This document shows, one piece after another, positions 30,329 through 39,845 of a stretch of DNA of 64,000 nt. Within the stretch, counting starts at the first letter, position 1, and every line of letters begins with the position of its first letter. Source of the stretch: Phytopseudomonas dryadis (GTDB taxonomy: Bacteria; Pseudomonadota; Gammaproteobacteria; Pseudomonadales; Pseudomonadaceae); NCBI RefSeq assembly GCF_004327355.1, contig NZ_QJUM01000004.1:62001-126000 (forward strand), given 5' to 3'. The translations under genes and the position numbers were made by a program. The notes under the pieces are model-generated. The model did not search any database, had not been told where the DNA came from, and worked only from the letters and a program-made list of their open reading frames with translations.

Positions 30329-30712
30329 TCACGCGTCGATGGAAGCCTCGTAGGCGGCGGCGTCGAGCAAGGTCTGCAGTTGCGCCGTGTCGCTGGGCTG
30401 CAGCTTGAAGAACCAACTGCCATAGGCATCGCTGTTGACGCTTTCCGGGCTGTCGGCCAGCGCCTCGTTGATGGCGATCACCGTGCCGGCGATCGGCGCA
30501 TAGATATCCGATGCGGCCTTGACCGACTCCACCACACCGGCTTCCTGCCCGGCCTCCAGCACCTTGCCGACCTCCGGCAACTCGATGAACACCACATCAC
30601 CCAAGGCCTCCTGGGCATGGTCGGAGATGCCCACGGCGACACTGCCATCGGCTTCCAGGCGAGCCCATTCGTGGCTGGCGGCGTAACGCAGATCGGCGGC
30701 AATAGAGCTCAT
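30329..30712 (-). CDS. gcvH: glycine cleavage system H protein
   Basis: The 127-residue protein has the lipoyl-domain core [20 protein letters not shown] and the lipoylation site [16 protein letters not shown] (Lys about 65). The lipoyl arm carries the aminomethyl group between P, T and L proteins. GAGGA ten bases upstream supports the ATG at 30712; an in-frame ATG at 30727 is upstream of that site. gcvT lies 316 bases upstream in the same direction, with a repeat-rich gap, but the P-protein gene expected next to them is absent. Confidence 0.95.
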   Translation of the reverse strand: MSSIAADLRYAASHEWARLEADGSVAVGISDHAQEALGDVVFIELPEVGKVLEAGQEAGVVESVKAASDIYAPIAGTVIAINEALADSPESVNSDAYGSWFFKLQPSDTAQLQTLLDAAAYEASIDA

Positions 30713-30761
30713 GTTGTGGTTCCTCATCAGACAGGGACGGCGACCGCGCCGTCAGGAAAAT

Positions 30762-31009
30762 TTAGCGTAAAAGCAAGCGGCAGGCTTCAAGCAAAGCGCG
30801 CACCCCGTGACGCGGTGAAAAAGCCCCTATCCCGGCACGATGGCTGCCATCGCATCGCCGGGGCTCCTACCCGAACGCTGGCTTGCCGCAAACCTGTAGG
30901 AGCGCGCCCCCGCGGCGATCGATCGAGGCGCCCCGATCTGGCACGAAACAACATATCCTTCATCACCGGGAACGGCCAGCGGCCATGGCCGTTAGCGTAA
31001 AAGAAAGCG
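30762..31009. repeat. gcvT-gcvH spacer with REP repeat and flanking direct repeats
   Basis: The spacer holds a GTAGGAGC-type inverted repeat (GGGGCTCCTAC near 30861 and CTGTAGGAGCGCG near 30894). It is flanked by direct copies of TTAGCGTAAAAGnAAGCG at 30762-30779 and 30992-31009, exactly 230 bases apart. No frame with a ribosome site was found. Confidence 0.7.
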
Positions 31010-31028
31010 TCGGATCGCGAAACGTGTG

Positions 31029-32123
31029 CTAGATCAGCGCCTTGCCATGGCGGACGAAACTCGGCTGAACCACGCGCACCGGATACCACTTGCCACGGAT
31101 CTCCACCTCGGCCCGCTCGCCGGTGGCGGCGGGCACCCGGGCCAGGGCGATGGACTTGCCCAGGGTCGGGGAGAAGCTGCCACTGGTGATCTCACCCTCG
31201 CCCAGGCCCTCGACCCGCACCACCTGGTGGGCACGCAGCACGCCACGCTCTTCCAGCACCACACCGACCAGACGCGACTGGACACCCTGGCGCTGTTGCT
31301 CTTGCAGCGCCTGGCGCCCGTAGAAGTCGCGCTCGAGCGGCTCCCAGGCCACCGTCCAGGCCATGTTCGCTTCCAGGGGCGAAACGCTCTCGTCCATGTC
31401 CTGGCCGTACAGGTTCATGCCGGCCTCCAGGCGCAGGGTGTCCCGCGCGCCGAGACCGATGGGCGAGATGCCGGCGCCGACCAGGTCATTGAAGAAGGCC
31501 ACCGCCTCGCTCGCCGGCAGCATGATTTCCAGGCCGTCCTCACCGGTGTAGCCGGTACGCGCGATGAACCAGTCGCCTTCCGCCAGGCCCTGGAACGGCT
31601 TGAGCTCATGGATCAGTGCGGCGCGGCTCGCGGTCACCAGCTCAGCGGCCTTGGCCCGCGCCTTGGGCCCCTGGATGGCGAGCATCGCCAGTTCGCTGCG
31701 CTCGCGCAACTCGACGGCAACGCCCTCGCTGCACTGGCGCATCCAGGCCAGATCCTTGTCGCGGGTGGCGGCGTTGACCACCAGGCGGTAGCTCGGCGCA
31801 TCGGCCGCGCCGGTGAGGTAGACGATGAGGTCGTCGATCACCCCGCCCCGTTCATTGAGCATGGCGCTGTACAGGGCCTTGCCCGGCGCCTGCAGACGCG
31901 CCACGTCATTGGCCAGCAGCCGTTGCAGATAGCCGCGTGCCTGCGGGCCGTGGACATCGACGACGGTCATGTGCGAGACATCGAAGACGCCGCAGTCACG
32001 CCGTACCTGGTGATGCTCCTCGACTTGCGAACCGTAGTGCAGAGGCATGTCCCAGCCGCCGAAGTCGACCATCTTGGCACCCAATGCGAGGTGCAGGTCG
32101 TAAAGAGCTGTGCGCTGTCCCAT
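31029..32123 (-). CDS. gcvT: glycine cleavage system T protein (aminomethyltransferase)
   Basis: The 364-residue protein begins [20 protein letters not shown] and contains the folate-binding GcvT pattern. This includes [28 protein letters not shown] and the catalytic-Asp region [15 protein letters not shown] (Asp about 97). [12 protein letters not shown] and [20 protein letters not shown] are also present. It transfers the methylene group from the H-protein arm to tetrahydrofolate, releasing ammonia. AAGGAG lies seven bases upstream of the ATG at 32123. It heads toward gcvH; gcvP is not adjacent. Confidence 0.95.
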   Translation of the reverse strand: MGQRTALYDLHLALGAKMVDFGGWDMPLHYGSQVEEHHQVRRDCGVFDVSHMTVVDVHGPQARGYLQRLLANDVARLQAPGKALYSAMLNERGGVIDDLIVYLTGAADAPSYRLVVNAATRDKDLAWMRQCSEGVAVELRERSELAMLAIQGPKARAKAAELVTASRAALIHELKPFQGLAEGDWFIARTGYTGEDGLEIMLPASEAVAFFNDLVGAGISPIGLGARDTLRLEAGMNLYGQDMDESVSPLEANMAWTVAWEPLERDFYGRQALQEQQRQGVQSRLVGVVLEERGVLRAHQVVRVEGLGEGEITSGSFSPTLGKSIALARVPAATGERAEVEIRGKWYPVRVVQPSFVRHGKALI

Positions 32124-32357
32124 GGGTGTCTCCTTCCGGGCTTGGCGGAGCTGCGGCGCGCACGCTTCGGGCCACTGCGGCATTGAGCGGAGACGGGCGC
32201 ATGACGGGCCGCAACGAATGGCGCGCATTGTAGCCGCATGACCGGAGCCGGTCATCCCGGACATTGGCAGGCCTTGTAACAGGGCCCGGGTACAGCCTCG
32301 AACCGGGCTGAGCAGAGCGAGGCCGGGACGACACCTGCACGGCGCCAGACCGTCTAT

Positions 32358-32529
32358 CAGGTTGTTGAAAAACGTTAGCGAGGCAGCCAGCGCAATACCG
32401 ATGGCAGCCCCGCAAAAACAGGCGAAAAAGCGGAGTTTACGTGTTGTAAATGAGCCTGTTGATTGGACTCGCACACGAGCCTGTTTTTAACGCCGCGATG
32501 GCAACGTAGGTAGTTCTTCAATGGCCTGC
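32358..32529. mobile_element. miniature inverted-repeat element, 172 bp, next to iron permease stop
   Basis: The element is bounded by CAGGTTGTTGAAAAACG on the left and TAGTTCTTCAATGGCCTG on the right, imperfect terminal inverted repeats. The interior includes CAAAAACAGGCGAAAAAGCG and GCCTGTTTTTAACGCC, which can also pair. I recall very similar elements (ends CAGGCTGTTGAAAAAC) scattered in P. stutzeri/mendocina-type genomes. The right end abuts the stop codon (32529-32531) of the permease gene. No coding capacity. Confidence 0.7.
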
Positions 32530-34145
32530 TATCCGATTCGTCGGGCCGAGCGGCGGATAAGCAGGACCACCGGCGGCAGGCCGACCAGCACCAGGGTCAG
32601 GGCCGGCAATGCGGCGCGCGCCCATTCACCCTCGCTGGTCATCTCGAAGATGCGCACCGCCAGCGTGTCCCAGCCGAAGGGACGCATCAGCAGCGTGGCC
32701 GGCATTTCCTTGAGTACATCGACGAACACCAGCAAGGCCGCGGACAAGGTCCCCGGCAGCAGCAACGGCAGGTAAACCCGCAGGAACAGCCGCGGGCCAG
32801 CGACGCCCAGGCTGCGCGACGCTTCCGGCAACGACGGCCGGACCCGCGCCAGGCTGTTTTCCAGCGGCCCGTAGGCCACGGCGAGGAAACGGATCAGGTA
32901 GGCCAGCAGCAGCGCTCCGAGGCTGCCGAGCAGGATCGCCTTGCCGGCACCACCGGCCCAGGCCGACAGCGGAATGACCAGGTGCCGGTCCAGGCCACTG
33001 AATGCCAGCATGATCGCCACCGCCAGCATCGAGCCGGGTAGCGCATAGCCCAGGTTGGCCAGGCCCACCGTGGAGCGCATCAGCCGCGTCGGCGTCAGGC
33101 GCCGGGCGAAGGCCAGCAGCAGCGCCACGGCAACCGTGATCAGCGCGGCCGTCACGCCGAGGTAGAGGGTGTGCACGATCAGCGCGCTATAGCGCTCATC
33201 GAGATCGAAGCGCCCCCGCTGCCAGAACCACACCAGCAACTGCAGTACGGGGATGACGAAGGCGCAGGCGAACACCAGCAGGCACCAACCGCTGGCCGCC
33301 GCGGCGCGCCAACCGGCGAGCCGGTACAAGGCCTCGCCCCGCGGCCGTTCGTTGGCCGGGCGTACCGCACCGCGGGCGCGACGCTCGCCGTAGAGCACCA
33401 GCATCACCGCGAACAGCAGCAGGCAGGCCAGTTGCGCGGCGCTGGTCAGGCTGTAGAAGCCGTACCAGGTCTTGTAGATCGCCGTGGTGAAGGTGTCGAA
33501 ATTGAACACCGAAACGGCACCGAAATCCGCCAGGGTCTCCATCAACGCCAGGGCCAGTCCGGCGCCGATGGCGGGCCGGGCCACCGGCAAGGCAACCCGC
33601 CAGAAGGCCTGCCAGGGTGTCTGCCCGAGCATCCGCGCCGCCTCCATCAGGCCCTTGCCCTGGGCGAGAAAGGCCGTGCGCGCCAGCAGGTAGACATAGG
33701 GATAGAACACCAGCACCAGGACGATGATCACGCCGCCGGTGGAGCGCACCCGCGGCAGGCGCACGGCGCTGCCGAACCAGTCGCGCAGCAGCGTCTGCAA
33801 CGGCCCGGAGAAATCCAGCAGGCCGACGAAGACGAACGCCAGCACATAGGCCGGAATGGCGAAGGGCAGCATCAGGGCCCAGTCCAGCCAGCGCCGTCCG
33901 GGAAACTCACAGAGGCTGGTCAGCCAGGCCAGGCTGACGCCGAGCAGGGTCACGCCGCAGCCGACCCCCAGCACCAGGATCAGCGTGTTGCCGATCAGAC
34001 GCGGCATCTGCGTCTGCCACAGGTGCGCCCAGATCTGCCGATCCACGTCGTGCCAACTGAGCAACAGCACGCTCAGCGGCATCAGCACCAACAGCGCGAC
34101 GGCAAAGGCGATGGGGTACCAGCGGCGCTGGGCGGGATGGGCCAC
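32529..34145 (-). CDS. ferric-iron ABC transporter permease (FbpB type)
   Basis: The 538-residue protein has about twelve membrane helices in two homologous halves, each with an ABC permease EAA-type loop (ARMLGQTPWQAFWRVALPVARP in part, and ASRSLGVAGPRLFLRVYLPL). Fused double permeases of this kind pair with Fe3+-binding proteins such as the one encoded next to it. A GAGGAG five bases ahead favours GTG at 34145; a GTG at 34151 lies too close to that site. No ATP-binding subunit gene is in the window, so the ATPase must be encoded elsewhere. Confidence 0.9.
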   Translation of the reverse strand: MAHPAQRRWYPIAFAVALLVLMPLSVLLLSWHDVDRQIWAHLWQTQMPRLIGNTLILVLGVGCGVTLLGVSLAWLTSLCEFPGRRWLDWALMLPFAIPAYVLAFVFVGLLDFSGPLQTLLRDWFGSAVRLPRVRSTGGVIIVLVLVFYPYVYLLARTAFLAQGKGLMEAARMLGQTPWQAFWRVALPVARPAIGAGLALALMETLADFGAVSVFNFDTFTTAIYKTWYGFYSLTSAAQLACLLLFAVMLVLYGERRARGAVRPANERPRGEALYRLAGWRAAAASGWCLLVFACAFVIPVLQLLVWFWQRGRFDLDERYSALIVHTLYLGVTAALITVAVALLLAFARRLTPTRLMRSTVGLANLGYALPGSMLAVAIMLAFSGLDRHLVIPLSAWAGGAGKAILLGSLGALLLAYLIRFLAVAYGPLENSLARVRPSLPEASRSLGVAGPRLFLRVYLPLLLPGTLSAALLVFVDVLKEMPATLLMRPFGWDTLAVRIFEMTSEGEWARAALPALTLVLVGLPPVVLLIRRSARRIG

Positions 34146-34162
34146 GCACACTCCTCGATGCG

Positions 34163-34258
34163 TCGAAAAAGCTGCAAGCTAGGGTGGTGTACACCTCAAG
34201 ACCGCTGTCAAGCTTTGGCTCCTACTTGAAGCTTGGCGCTTGCGGCTTGCAGCTGCTC
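34163..34258. repeat. degenerate AAGCTTG/GCTTGCAGC repeat hairpin
   Basis: AGCTGCAAGCTAGGG at the left and GCTTGAAGC-type units (CTTGAAGCTTGGCGCTTGCG) then GGCTTGCAGCTG at the right can form a hairpin between the permease and binding-protein genes. It is related to the arrays at 19170 and 44331. Confidence 0.65.
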
Positions 34259-34259
34259 G

Positions 34260-35261
34260 TCAGTTCCAGCCGACGCGGTCCATCAGGCGAATGGCTTCGG
34301 CCTGGCGCTTGCCGGTGACTTCGACCGGGATGGTGTCGGCCTTGAACGCGCCCCAGGAAGCGACTTCAGCGGATGGCTTGACCTGCGCATTGGCCGGGAA
34401 CTCCTTGTTGCCGTCGGCGAAGATGTTCTGCGCCTCGGCGCTGGTCATCCACTCGACCAGTTTCTGCGCGGCCTGCGGATGCGGCGCGTGCCTGGTCAGG
34501 CCGATGCCCGACAGATTGACGTGCACGCCACGGTCTTCCTGGTTCGGCCAGAACAACTTGGCCTTGAGCTCGGGGTTCTGCTGGTGCAGACGGCCGAAGT
34601 AGTAGGTATTGACCATGCCGACGTCGCACTGGCCGGCAGCCACCGCCTGGATCACCGAGTTGTCGTCGGCGAACACGTCGGTGGCCAGGTTGTCGATCCA
34701 GCCCTTGATCACTTGCTCGGCCTTGGCCTCGCCATGGGTTTCGATCAGGGTCGCGGTCAGCGACTGGTTGTAGACCTTCTTGCTGGTACGCAGGCACAGG
34801 CGACCTTCCCAGTTCTTGTCGGCCAGGGCCTCATAGGTGCTCAGCTCGCCCGGCTCGACCCGCTCCGGAGCGTAGACGATGGTCCGCGCGCGCAACGAAA
34901 GCCCCGTCCAGGCGCCGCTGGCGGCACGGTACTGTGGCGGGATGTTCTGCTCGACGATGCTCGACTTCAGCGGTTGCAGGATACCCATCTGCTCGGCCTG
35001 CCAGAGGTTGCCACCGTCCACGGTGAGCAGCAGGTCGGCCGGGGTGTTCTCCCCTTCGGCCTTGATCCGCGCCATCAGCGGCGCTTCCCTGTCGGTGATG
35101 AACTTCACCTGCACGCCGGTCTTGGCGGTGTAGGCGTCGAATACCGGCTTGATCAGTTCGTCGATCCGCGAGGAATAGACCACGACTTCCTCGGCCGCCT
35201 GGACGGAAGTCGTGGCGAGGCCCAATGCCAGCGCCGCGATAAAAGGTTTGCCTACGCGCAT
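34260..35261 (-). CDS. periplasmic ferric-iron-binding protein of ABC transporter (FbpA/AfuA type)
   Basis: The 333-residue protein has a signal peptide ([20 protein letters not shown], cleaved after QAA) and then [20 protein letters not shown], the usual FbpA start. The paired tyrosines that bind Fe3+ appear in [17 protein letters not shown] (about residues 208-224). It captures ferric iron in the periplasm for the permease. AAGGA seven bases upstream supports the ATG at 35261; the longer frame from 35294 lacks such a site. It precedes the permease gene, separated by the 34163-34258 hairpin. Confidence 0.93.
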   Translation of the reverse strand: MRVGKPFIAALALGLATTSVQAAEEVVVYSSRIDELIKPVFDAYTAKTGVQVKFITDREAPLMARIKAEGENTPADLLLTVDGGNLWQAEQMGILQPLKSSIVEQNIPPQYRAASGAWTGLSLRARTIVYAPERVEPGELSTYEALADKNWEGRLCLRTSKKVYNQSLTATLIETHGEAKAEQVIKGWIDNLATDVFADDNSVIQAVAAGQCDVGMVNTYYFGRLHQQNPELKAKLFWPNQEDRGVHVNLSGIGLTRHAPHPQAAQKLVEWMTSAEAQNIFADGNKEFPANAQVKPSAEVASWGAFKADTIPVEVTGKRQAEAIRLMDRVGWN

Positions 35262-35566
35262 CGTGCAGTCCTTGTGGATTTCGGAAAGGCGCAAATGATA
35301 GTAAAACTCAGTTACGGAAGATCGCAGGATTTATGTCGAGGTGTTTCACCTGGCCATGCGCTTATCCGTGACCCGCACATCGAGCAGCGCAGCAGCGCAG
35401 CAGCGTCAGACGACGGTCCAGACAGCCCGCGGGGCGTTTTCCACCCCACGGTATCCAGGCTACTTGCTCGTAGGAGGCGCTTTAGCGGCGATGGCGCCCG
35501 CAAGAACGCCGAAAGAATCGCGGCTGAAGCCCCTCCCACGACCCGGCCCTACGCTCGGTGGTCCTA
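35262..35566. other. intergenic stretch between fbpA-like gene and ubiI
   Basis: This space of 305 bases contains a GTAGGAGGCGC...GCCCCTCCCAC imperfect inverted repeat (about 35470-35540). A short GCAGCAGCGCAGCAGCG-type run lies near 35386. It should hold the promoter of the iron-transport genes; no clear Fur box was recognised. No gene seen. Confidence 0.45.
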
Positions 35567-36784
35567 TCAGGCCCTGGCCAGCGCCGGCAGGTCGCCGCTC
35601 AGGCCCAGGGCCTGACGAACGAACGCCGCCTTGGCCGCATCCAGGCCATCCACCCAGTCCAGGCCGGCATTGCGCAGCCAGCGCAGCGGCAACGGGTCGG
35701 CCTGGAACAGGCGCTCGAAGCCTTCCATCGCCGCCATCATCGCCAGGTTGTGCGGCATGCGCCGGCGTTCGTAACGACTCAGCACACGTTCATCGGCGAG
35801 CCGCTCGCCACGCCCCGCGGCCTGGCCGATCACCTCGGCCAGCACCGCCGCGTCGAGAAAGCCCAGGTTGACGCCCTGCCCGGCCAGCGGGTGGATGCTA
35901 TGCGCGGCGTCGCCGATCAGGGCCAGGCCCTGCTCGACGTAGCGCTTGGCGTGCCGCTGGCGCAACGGGATGCACAGGCGGCGCTCGACCTGCAGCACCT
36001 CGCCCAGGCGCTGTTCGAAGGCCTGCCCCAGTTCACTGCGGAAAGCGTCGTCGTCCAGGGTCATCAGTTGCGCGGCCCGATCCGGTGTGGTCGACCAGAC
36101 GATCGAGCACCAGTGGCCATCAAGCGCCGAGCCCAGGGGCAGGAACGCCAGCGGACCGTCATCGGTGAAGCGCTGCCAGGCCGTGGCCTGGTGATGCGCC
36201 GTGCAGCGCACGCTGGTGACGATGGCATGGTGCAGGTAATCCCATTCCCGCGTGGCGCAACCGGCCAGGCGCCGCACCGCCGAGTTGGCGCCATCGGCGG
36301 CGATCAGCAGCGGCGTGCGCAGTTCGCGGCCATCGACCAGGGTCAGCAGCCACTCATCGCCGGAACGGCGCAGGCGCTCCAGACGGGCATTGGCCAGCAG
36401 GCCGATGTCGCTGTCGTGCAGGCGCTCGAGCAGCGCGTCCTGCACCACCCGGTTCTCGACGATATGGCCCAGGGTATCGGCGTGCACGCTGGCGGCGCTG
36501 AAGTGGATCCTGCCGGTGCCACAGCCGTCCCAGACGTGCATCTCGGCATACGGGCTGCTGCGCCGGGCCAGCACTCCCGGCCAGGCGCCGAGGCGCTGGA
36601 GGATGCGCTGGCTGGCTACCGACAGCGCGCTGACCCGGGGCTCATAGGCCGCGGCGAGGTCGAAGGGCTCGACGCTCAGGGGGCCGCCATCGATCAGCAG
36701 CATATCCAGCCCCTGCTCGCGCAAGGCCAGCGCCAGGGCGCTGCCGACCATTCCGGCACCGACGATGATCAGATCCGCACGCAT
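35567..36784 (-). CDS. ubiI: FAD-dependent ubiquinone-pathway hydroxylase, UbiI/VisC type
   Basis: The 405-residue protein has an N-terminal dinucleotide fold (LIIVGAGMVGSALALALREQ), the middle DG motif (LIAADGANSAVRRLAG), and the C-terminal FAD motif GLALIGDAAHSIHPLAGQGV. It belongs to the UbiH/UbiI/UbiF family that hydroxylates the ubiquinone ring. Its closeness to ubiH and the size match the PA5221-type UbiI. The start at 36784 (MRADLIIVG) fits the family; ATG at 36793 would place its GAGG too near. It is 13 bases from the DUF4442 gene upstream. Confidence 0.88.
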   Translation of the reverse strand: MRADLIIVGAGMVGSALALALREQGLDMLLIDGGPLSVEPFDLAAAYEPRVSALSVASQRILQRLGAWPGVLARRSSPYAEMHVWDGCGTGRIHFSAASVHADTLGHIVENRVVQDALLERLHDSDIGLLANARLERLRRSGDEWLLTLVDGRELRTPLLIAADGANSAVRRLAGCATREWDYLHHAIVTSVRCTAHHQATAWQRFTDDGPLAFLPLGSALDGHWCSIVWSTTPDRAAQLMTLDDDAFRSELGQAFEQRLGEVLQVERRLCIPLRQRHAKRYVEQGLALIGDAAHSIHPLAGQGVNLGFLDAAVLAEVIGQAAGRGERLADERVLSRYERRRMPHNLAMMAAMEGFERLFQADPLPLRWLRNAGLDWVDGLDAAKAAFVRQALGLSGDLPALARA

Positions 36785-36797
36785 CTCGTTCATATCC

Positions 36798-37280
36798 TCA
36801 GACTGCCTGCCGGGCGTGCGGCTTGAGCCGCACGTAAAGGGTCTTGTGCACCCGCGCCACCAGGGTACCGTCGCCATCCCGCACCTCGACCTGCAACTCG
36901 GGCAGGTACTTCTCGCCGCTGGCGGTGCGCTGGCGTACCTCGTCGATAAAGGCCTGATCGATGGCGAACGAGGCGAATACCGGCCCCCGGCCGGGGGCGA
37001 TGAAATCGATGCTGGCGGCCTTGTCCCACACCACGTAGTCGCTGCCCAGGTTCTCCATCAACATCAGCATGAAGAAGGGGTCGGTCATGGAATACAGGCT
37101 GCCACCGAACTGCGTGCCCACGTAGTTGCGGTTGTACCAGCCCAGGCCCATCTTCACCTGCACCTGACGGAAGTCGGCGGCGATGTGCCGCACCCGCACG
37201 CCGGCGCCCAGATAGGGGGGATAGATATTCATGATCCAGCGCAGCAGGCGGGCCTTGCGCGCCAGTTTGCGGGCATTCAT
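36798..37280 (-). CDS. DUF4442 hotdog-fold thioesterase-like protein
   Basis: The 160-residue protein begins MNARKLARKARLLRWIMNIY. It has the DUF4442 pattern of a hotdog fold: NRNYVGTQFGGSLYSMTDPF (about 51-70) and ARVHKTLYVRLK at the end. No activity is established; related families act on acyl-CoA. The ATG overlaps the ubiH stop as ATGA (37277-37280), and the gene ends 13 bases before the ubiI start, so it is locked within the ubiH-ubiI operon. Confidence 0.87.
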   Translation of the reverse strand: MNARKLARKARLLRWIMNIYPPYLGAGVRVRHIAADFRQVQVKMGLGWYNRNYVGTQFGGSLYSMTDPFFMLMLMENLGSDYVVWDKAASIDFIAPGRGPVFASFAIDQAFIDEVRQRTASGEKYLPELQVEVRDGDGTLVARVHKTLYVRLKPHARQAV

Positions 37281-38467
37281 CGCCGTGTCCCGCGGGTACC
37301 CATGCCCATGGCCTGCCGGGCGAGCCAGCGCTTGGCCGGCGGCAGCAGTTCCAGGCCGAGCAGGCCGAGATTGCGGCCGGCGGCGAGCACGGGGTGGCCC
37401 GTGCTGAACAGGCGGGTGAGCTGATCGGAGAAGCCCACGGTGAAGGCCTGATCGCCCTGTTGCCCCTGTACGTATGCTTGCAGGGTGGGCAGATCGCCCA
37501 ACGGTGCCCGGCTCGCCAACAGGGTATCGGCCAGCGCCCGGGTATCGCGCAGCGACAGGTTGAAGCCCTGCCCGGCGATCGGATGCAGGCTGTGCGCGGC
37601 ATTGCCCAGCACCACCAGGTGCGAGCGCACCTGCTCGGCCGCCTCGACCAGGGCCAGCGGATAGGGCAGCCGCGCACCGACCTGCTGCAAGGCGCCCAGG
37701 CGATAGCCGAAGGCCTGCTGCAGCTCCTGGAGGAATTCCCGCTCGCCGACCCGCAGCAGACGCTCGGCATCGGCCGCCGGCCGCGTCCACACCAGGGCGC
37801 AGCGATTCTCCGAGAGCGGCAGCAGCGCCATGGGGCCGGCCTCGGTGAAGCGCTCGAAGGCTTCACCGCCATGGGCCAGGGACGGAGTGACGTTGGCGAT
37901 CACCGCGGTCTGCTCGTAGGGCGTCTGCGCCACCTCGATGCCCAGTTGCTCGCGCAGGGCCGAACGCCCGCCATCGGCCAGCACGGCCAGGTCGCAGTCG
38001 ACGAGCGACTCGTCATCCAGGGTCAGGCGGTAGCCATCGTCCAGCGCCTCCATGCGCTGCACCTGCGCCGGGCAGCGCCACTGGATCACCTCGCGATCCA
38101 GCGCCTGCCAGAGGCAGTGCCCGAGCCAGGCATTCTCCACCACGTAACCCAGGGCCGGCACGCCCTCCTGCGCCGCGCTCATGCGCGCGGCGGCGAAGCG
38201 GCCACGGTCGGAGACATGGATCCGCACGATGGGCTCGGCCCGCTCGGCGATCGCCGGCCACAGGCCGATGCCCTCGTAGATCAACCGCGAGCCGTAGGAC
38301 AGCGCCGTGGAGCGGGCGTCGTAACTCGGCTGGTAACCCTCGCCCGGGGCGAAGGGCTCGATCAGGGTGATCTGCCAGCCGCGTGCCCGCGCCGCTCCCT
38401 GCAGCGCCAGCGCCAGGCTGGCGCCGACCAGGCCACCGCCGATGATCGCCAGGTTGACCCGCTGCAT
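37277..38467 (-). CDS. ubiH: 2-octaprenyl-6-methoxyphenol hydroxylase
   Basis: The 396-residue flavoprotein has LAIIGGGLVGASLALALQGA at the N-terminus, the middle motif VLADGGRSALREQLG, and VLGNAAHSLHPIAGQGFNLS near residue 277. These are the three FAD motifs of UbiH, which hydroxylates C1 of the ubiquinone ring. It starts four bases after the pepP stop and overlaps the DUF4442 gene. The pepP-ubiH-visC order matches E. coli ygfB-pepP-ubiH-ubiI. Confidence 0.94.
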   Translation of the reverse strand: MQRVNLAIIGGGLVGASLALALQGAARARGWQITLIEPFAPGEGYQPSYDARSTALSYGSRLIYEGIGLWPAIAERAEPIVRIHVSDRGRFAAARMSAAQEGVPALGYVVENAWLGHCLWQALDREVIQWRCPAQVQRMEALDDGYRLTLDDESLVDCDLAVLADGGRSALREQLGIEVAQTPYEQTAVIANVTPSLAHGGEAFERFTEAGPMALLPLSENRCALVWTRPAADAERLLRVGEREFLQELQQAFGYRLGALQQVGARLPYPLALVEAAEQVRSHLVVLGNAAHSLHPIAGQGFNLSLRDTRALADTLLASRAPLGDLPTLQAYVQGQQGDQAFTVGFSDQLTRLFSTGHPVLAAGRNLGLLGLELLPPAKRWLARQAMGMGTRGTRR

Positions 38468-38471
38468 GGGC

Positions 38472-39806
38472 TCAGGCCACCTGCGTGCGGGCGGCGGCCA
38501 TCAGCGCCTCGATCTCGTCGACGGTCTTGGGCACGTCGCCGGTGAGAATCTCGCAGCCCGTTCTGGTCACGACGACATCGTCCTCGATGCGTACACCGAT
38601 GCCGCGCCATTTCTTGGCGACGTTCTGGTTATCCACAGCAATGTAGATCCCCGGCTCGACGGTCATGGCCATGCCCGCCTCGAGCACCCGCCATTCGCCA
38701 CCGACCTTGTACTCGCCGACGTCGTGCACGTCCATGCCCAGCCAGTGGCCGGCACGGTGCATGTAGAAGGGCTTGTAGGCCTCGGCGGCGATCAGCTCGT
38801 CGACGTCGCCCTTGAGCAGGCCCAGCTCGACCAGCCCGGCGGTGATCACCCGCACGGTGGCCTCATGGGCTTCGTTCCAGTGACGTCCGGGGGCGATGTG
38901 CTTGAAGGCTTCGAGGTTGGCGGCCAGCACGATCTCGTAGATGGCCTTCTGCTCGGGCGTGAACACGCCACTGACCGGGAAGGTACGGGTGATGTCGCTG
39001 GCGTAGCAGTCGATCTCGCAGCCGGCGTCGATCAGCACCAGGTCACCGTCCTTGAGCAGCGCGTCGTTTTCCCGGTAGTGCAGGATGCAGGCGTTGCGGC
39101 CGGCGGCGACGATGGAGCCATAGGCCGGCATCTTCGCGCCGCCCTTGCGGAACTCGTAATCCAGCTCGGCTTCGAGGTGGTACTCGTGCAACCCCGCGCG
39201 GCTGGCCTGCATCGCCCGCACGTGGGCACGGGCGGAGATCCGCGCCGCCTCGCGCATCACCTTCACCTCGCCGGCGGACTTGTACAGACGCAGGTCGTGC
39301 AGGAAGTGGTTGAGGGCGACGAATTCCTTGGGCGGCGTGGCGCCCTGACGGGCCTTGGAGCGGATCACGTTGACCCACTCCATCAGGTGGCGGTCGAACT
39401 CGGGGTTGGTGCCCACCGCGTAGTAGACACGCTCGCGGCCTTCGATCAGGCCGGGGAGGATGTCGTCGATATCGCCGATGGGAAAGGCATCGTCCGCGCC
39501 GTAGCGGCTGATCGCCCCCTCCTGGCCGGCCCGCAGGCCGTCCCACAGCTCCCGCTCGGGATCGCGCTCGCGGCAGAACAGCACGTACTCGCCATGCTCG
39601 CGGCCGGGAATCAGGGCGATCACCGCCTCCGGCTCGGGAAACCCGGAGAGGTACTGGAAATCGCTGTCCTGACGGTAGACATGCTCGACGTCACGGTTGC
39701 GAATGAACACCGGGGCCGCGGGCAGAATGGCGATGCTGTTGGGTTCCATCTGCGCCATCAGCGCCTTGCGCCGACGGGCGTATTCCGCTTTGGAGATGCT
39801 GGTCAT
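38472..39806 (-). CDS. pepP: Xaa-Pro aminopeptidase (aminopeptidase P II)
   Basis: The 444-residue M24 peptidase has the N-terminal AMP_N domain (SDFQYLSGFPEPEAVIALIP). The dinuclear-metal residues lie in LVLIDAGCEIDCYASDITRTF (Asp-Asp, partly quoted), HRAGHWLGMDVHDVGEY (His), and the glutamates of TVEPGIYIA and GVRIEDDVVV. It removes N-terminal residues before proline in the cytoplasm. The ATG at 39806 gives standard length; a longer frame from 39836 is rejected. It sits between ygfB and ubiH. Confidence 0.95.
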   Translation of the reverse strand: MTSISKAEYARRRKALMAQMEPNSIAILPAAPVFIRNRDVEHVYRQDSDFQYLSGFPEPEAVIALIPGREHGEYVLFCRERDPERELWDGLRAGQEGAISRYGADDAFPIGDIDDILPGLIEGRERVYYAVGTNPEFDRHLMEWVNVIRSKARQGATPPKEFVALNHFLHDLRLYKSAGEVKVMREAARISARAHVRAMQASRAGLHEYHLEAELDYEFRKGGAKMPAYGSIVAAGRNACILHYRENDALLKDGDLVLIDAGCEIDCYASDITRTFPVSGVFTPEQKAIYEIVLAANLEAFKHIAPGRHWNEAHEATVRVITAGLVELGLLKGDVDELIAAEAYKPFYMHRAGHWLGMDVHDVGEYKVGGEWRVLEAGMAMTVEPGIYIAVDNQNVAKKWRGIGVRIEDDVVVTRTGCEILTGDVPKTVDEIEALMAAARTQVA

Positions 39807-39845
39807 GGGCAGGCTTGTCCAGGTCTGGCGGGTCAATGAAAAGGC

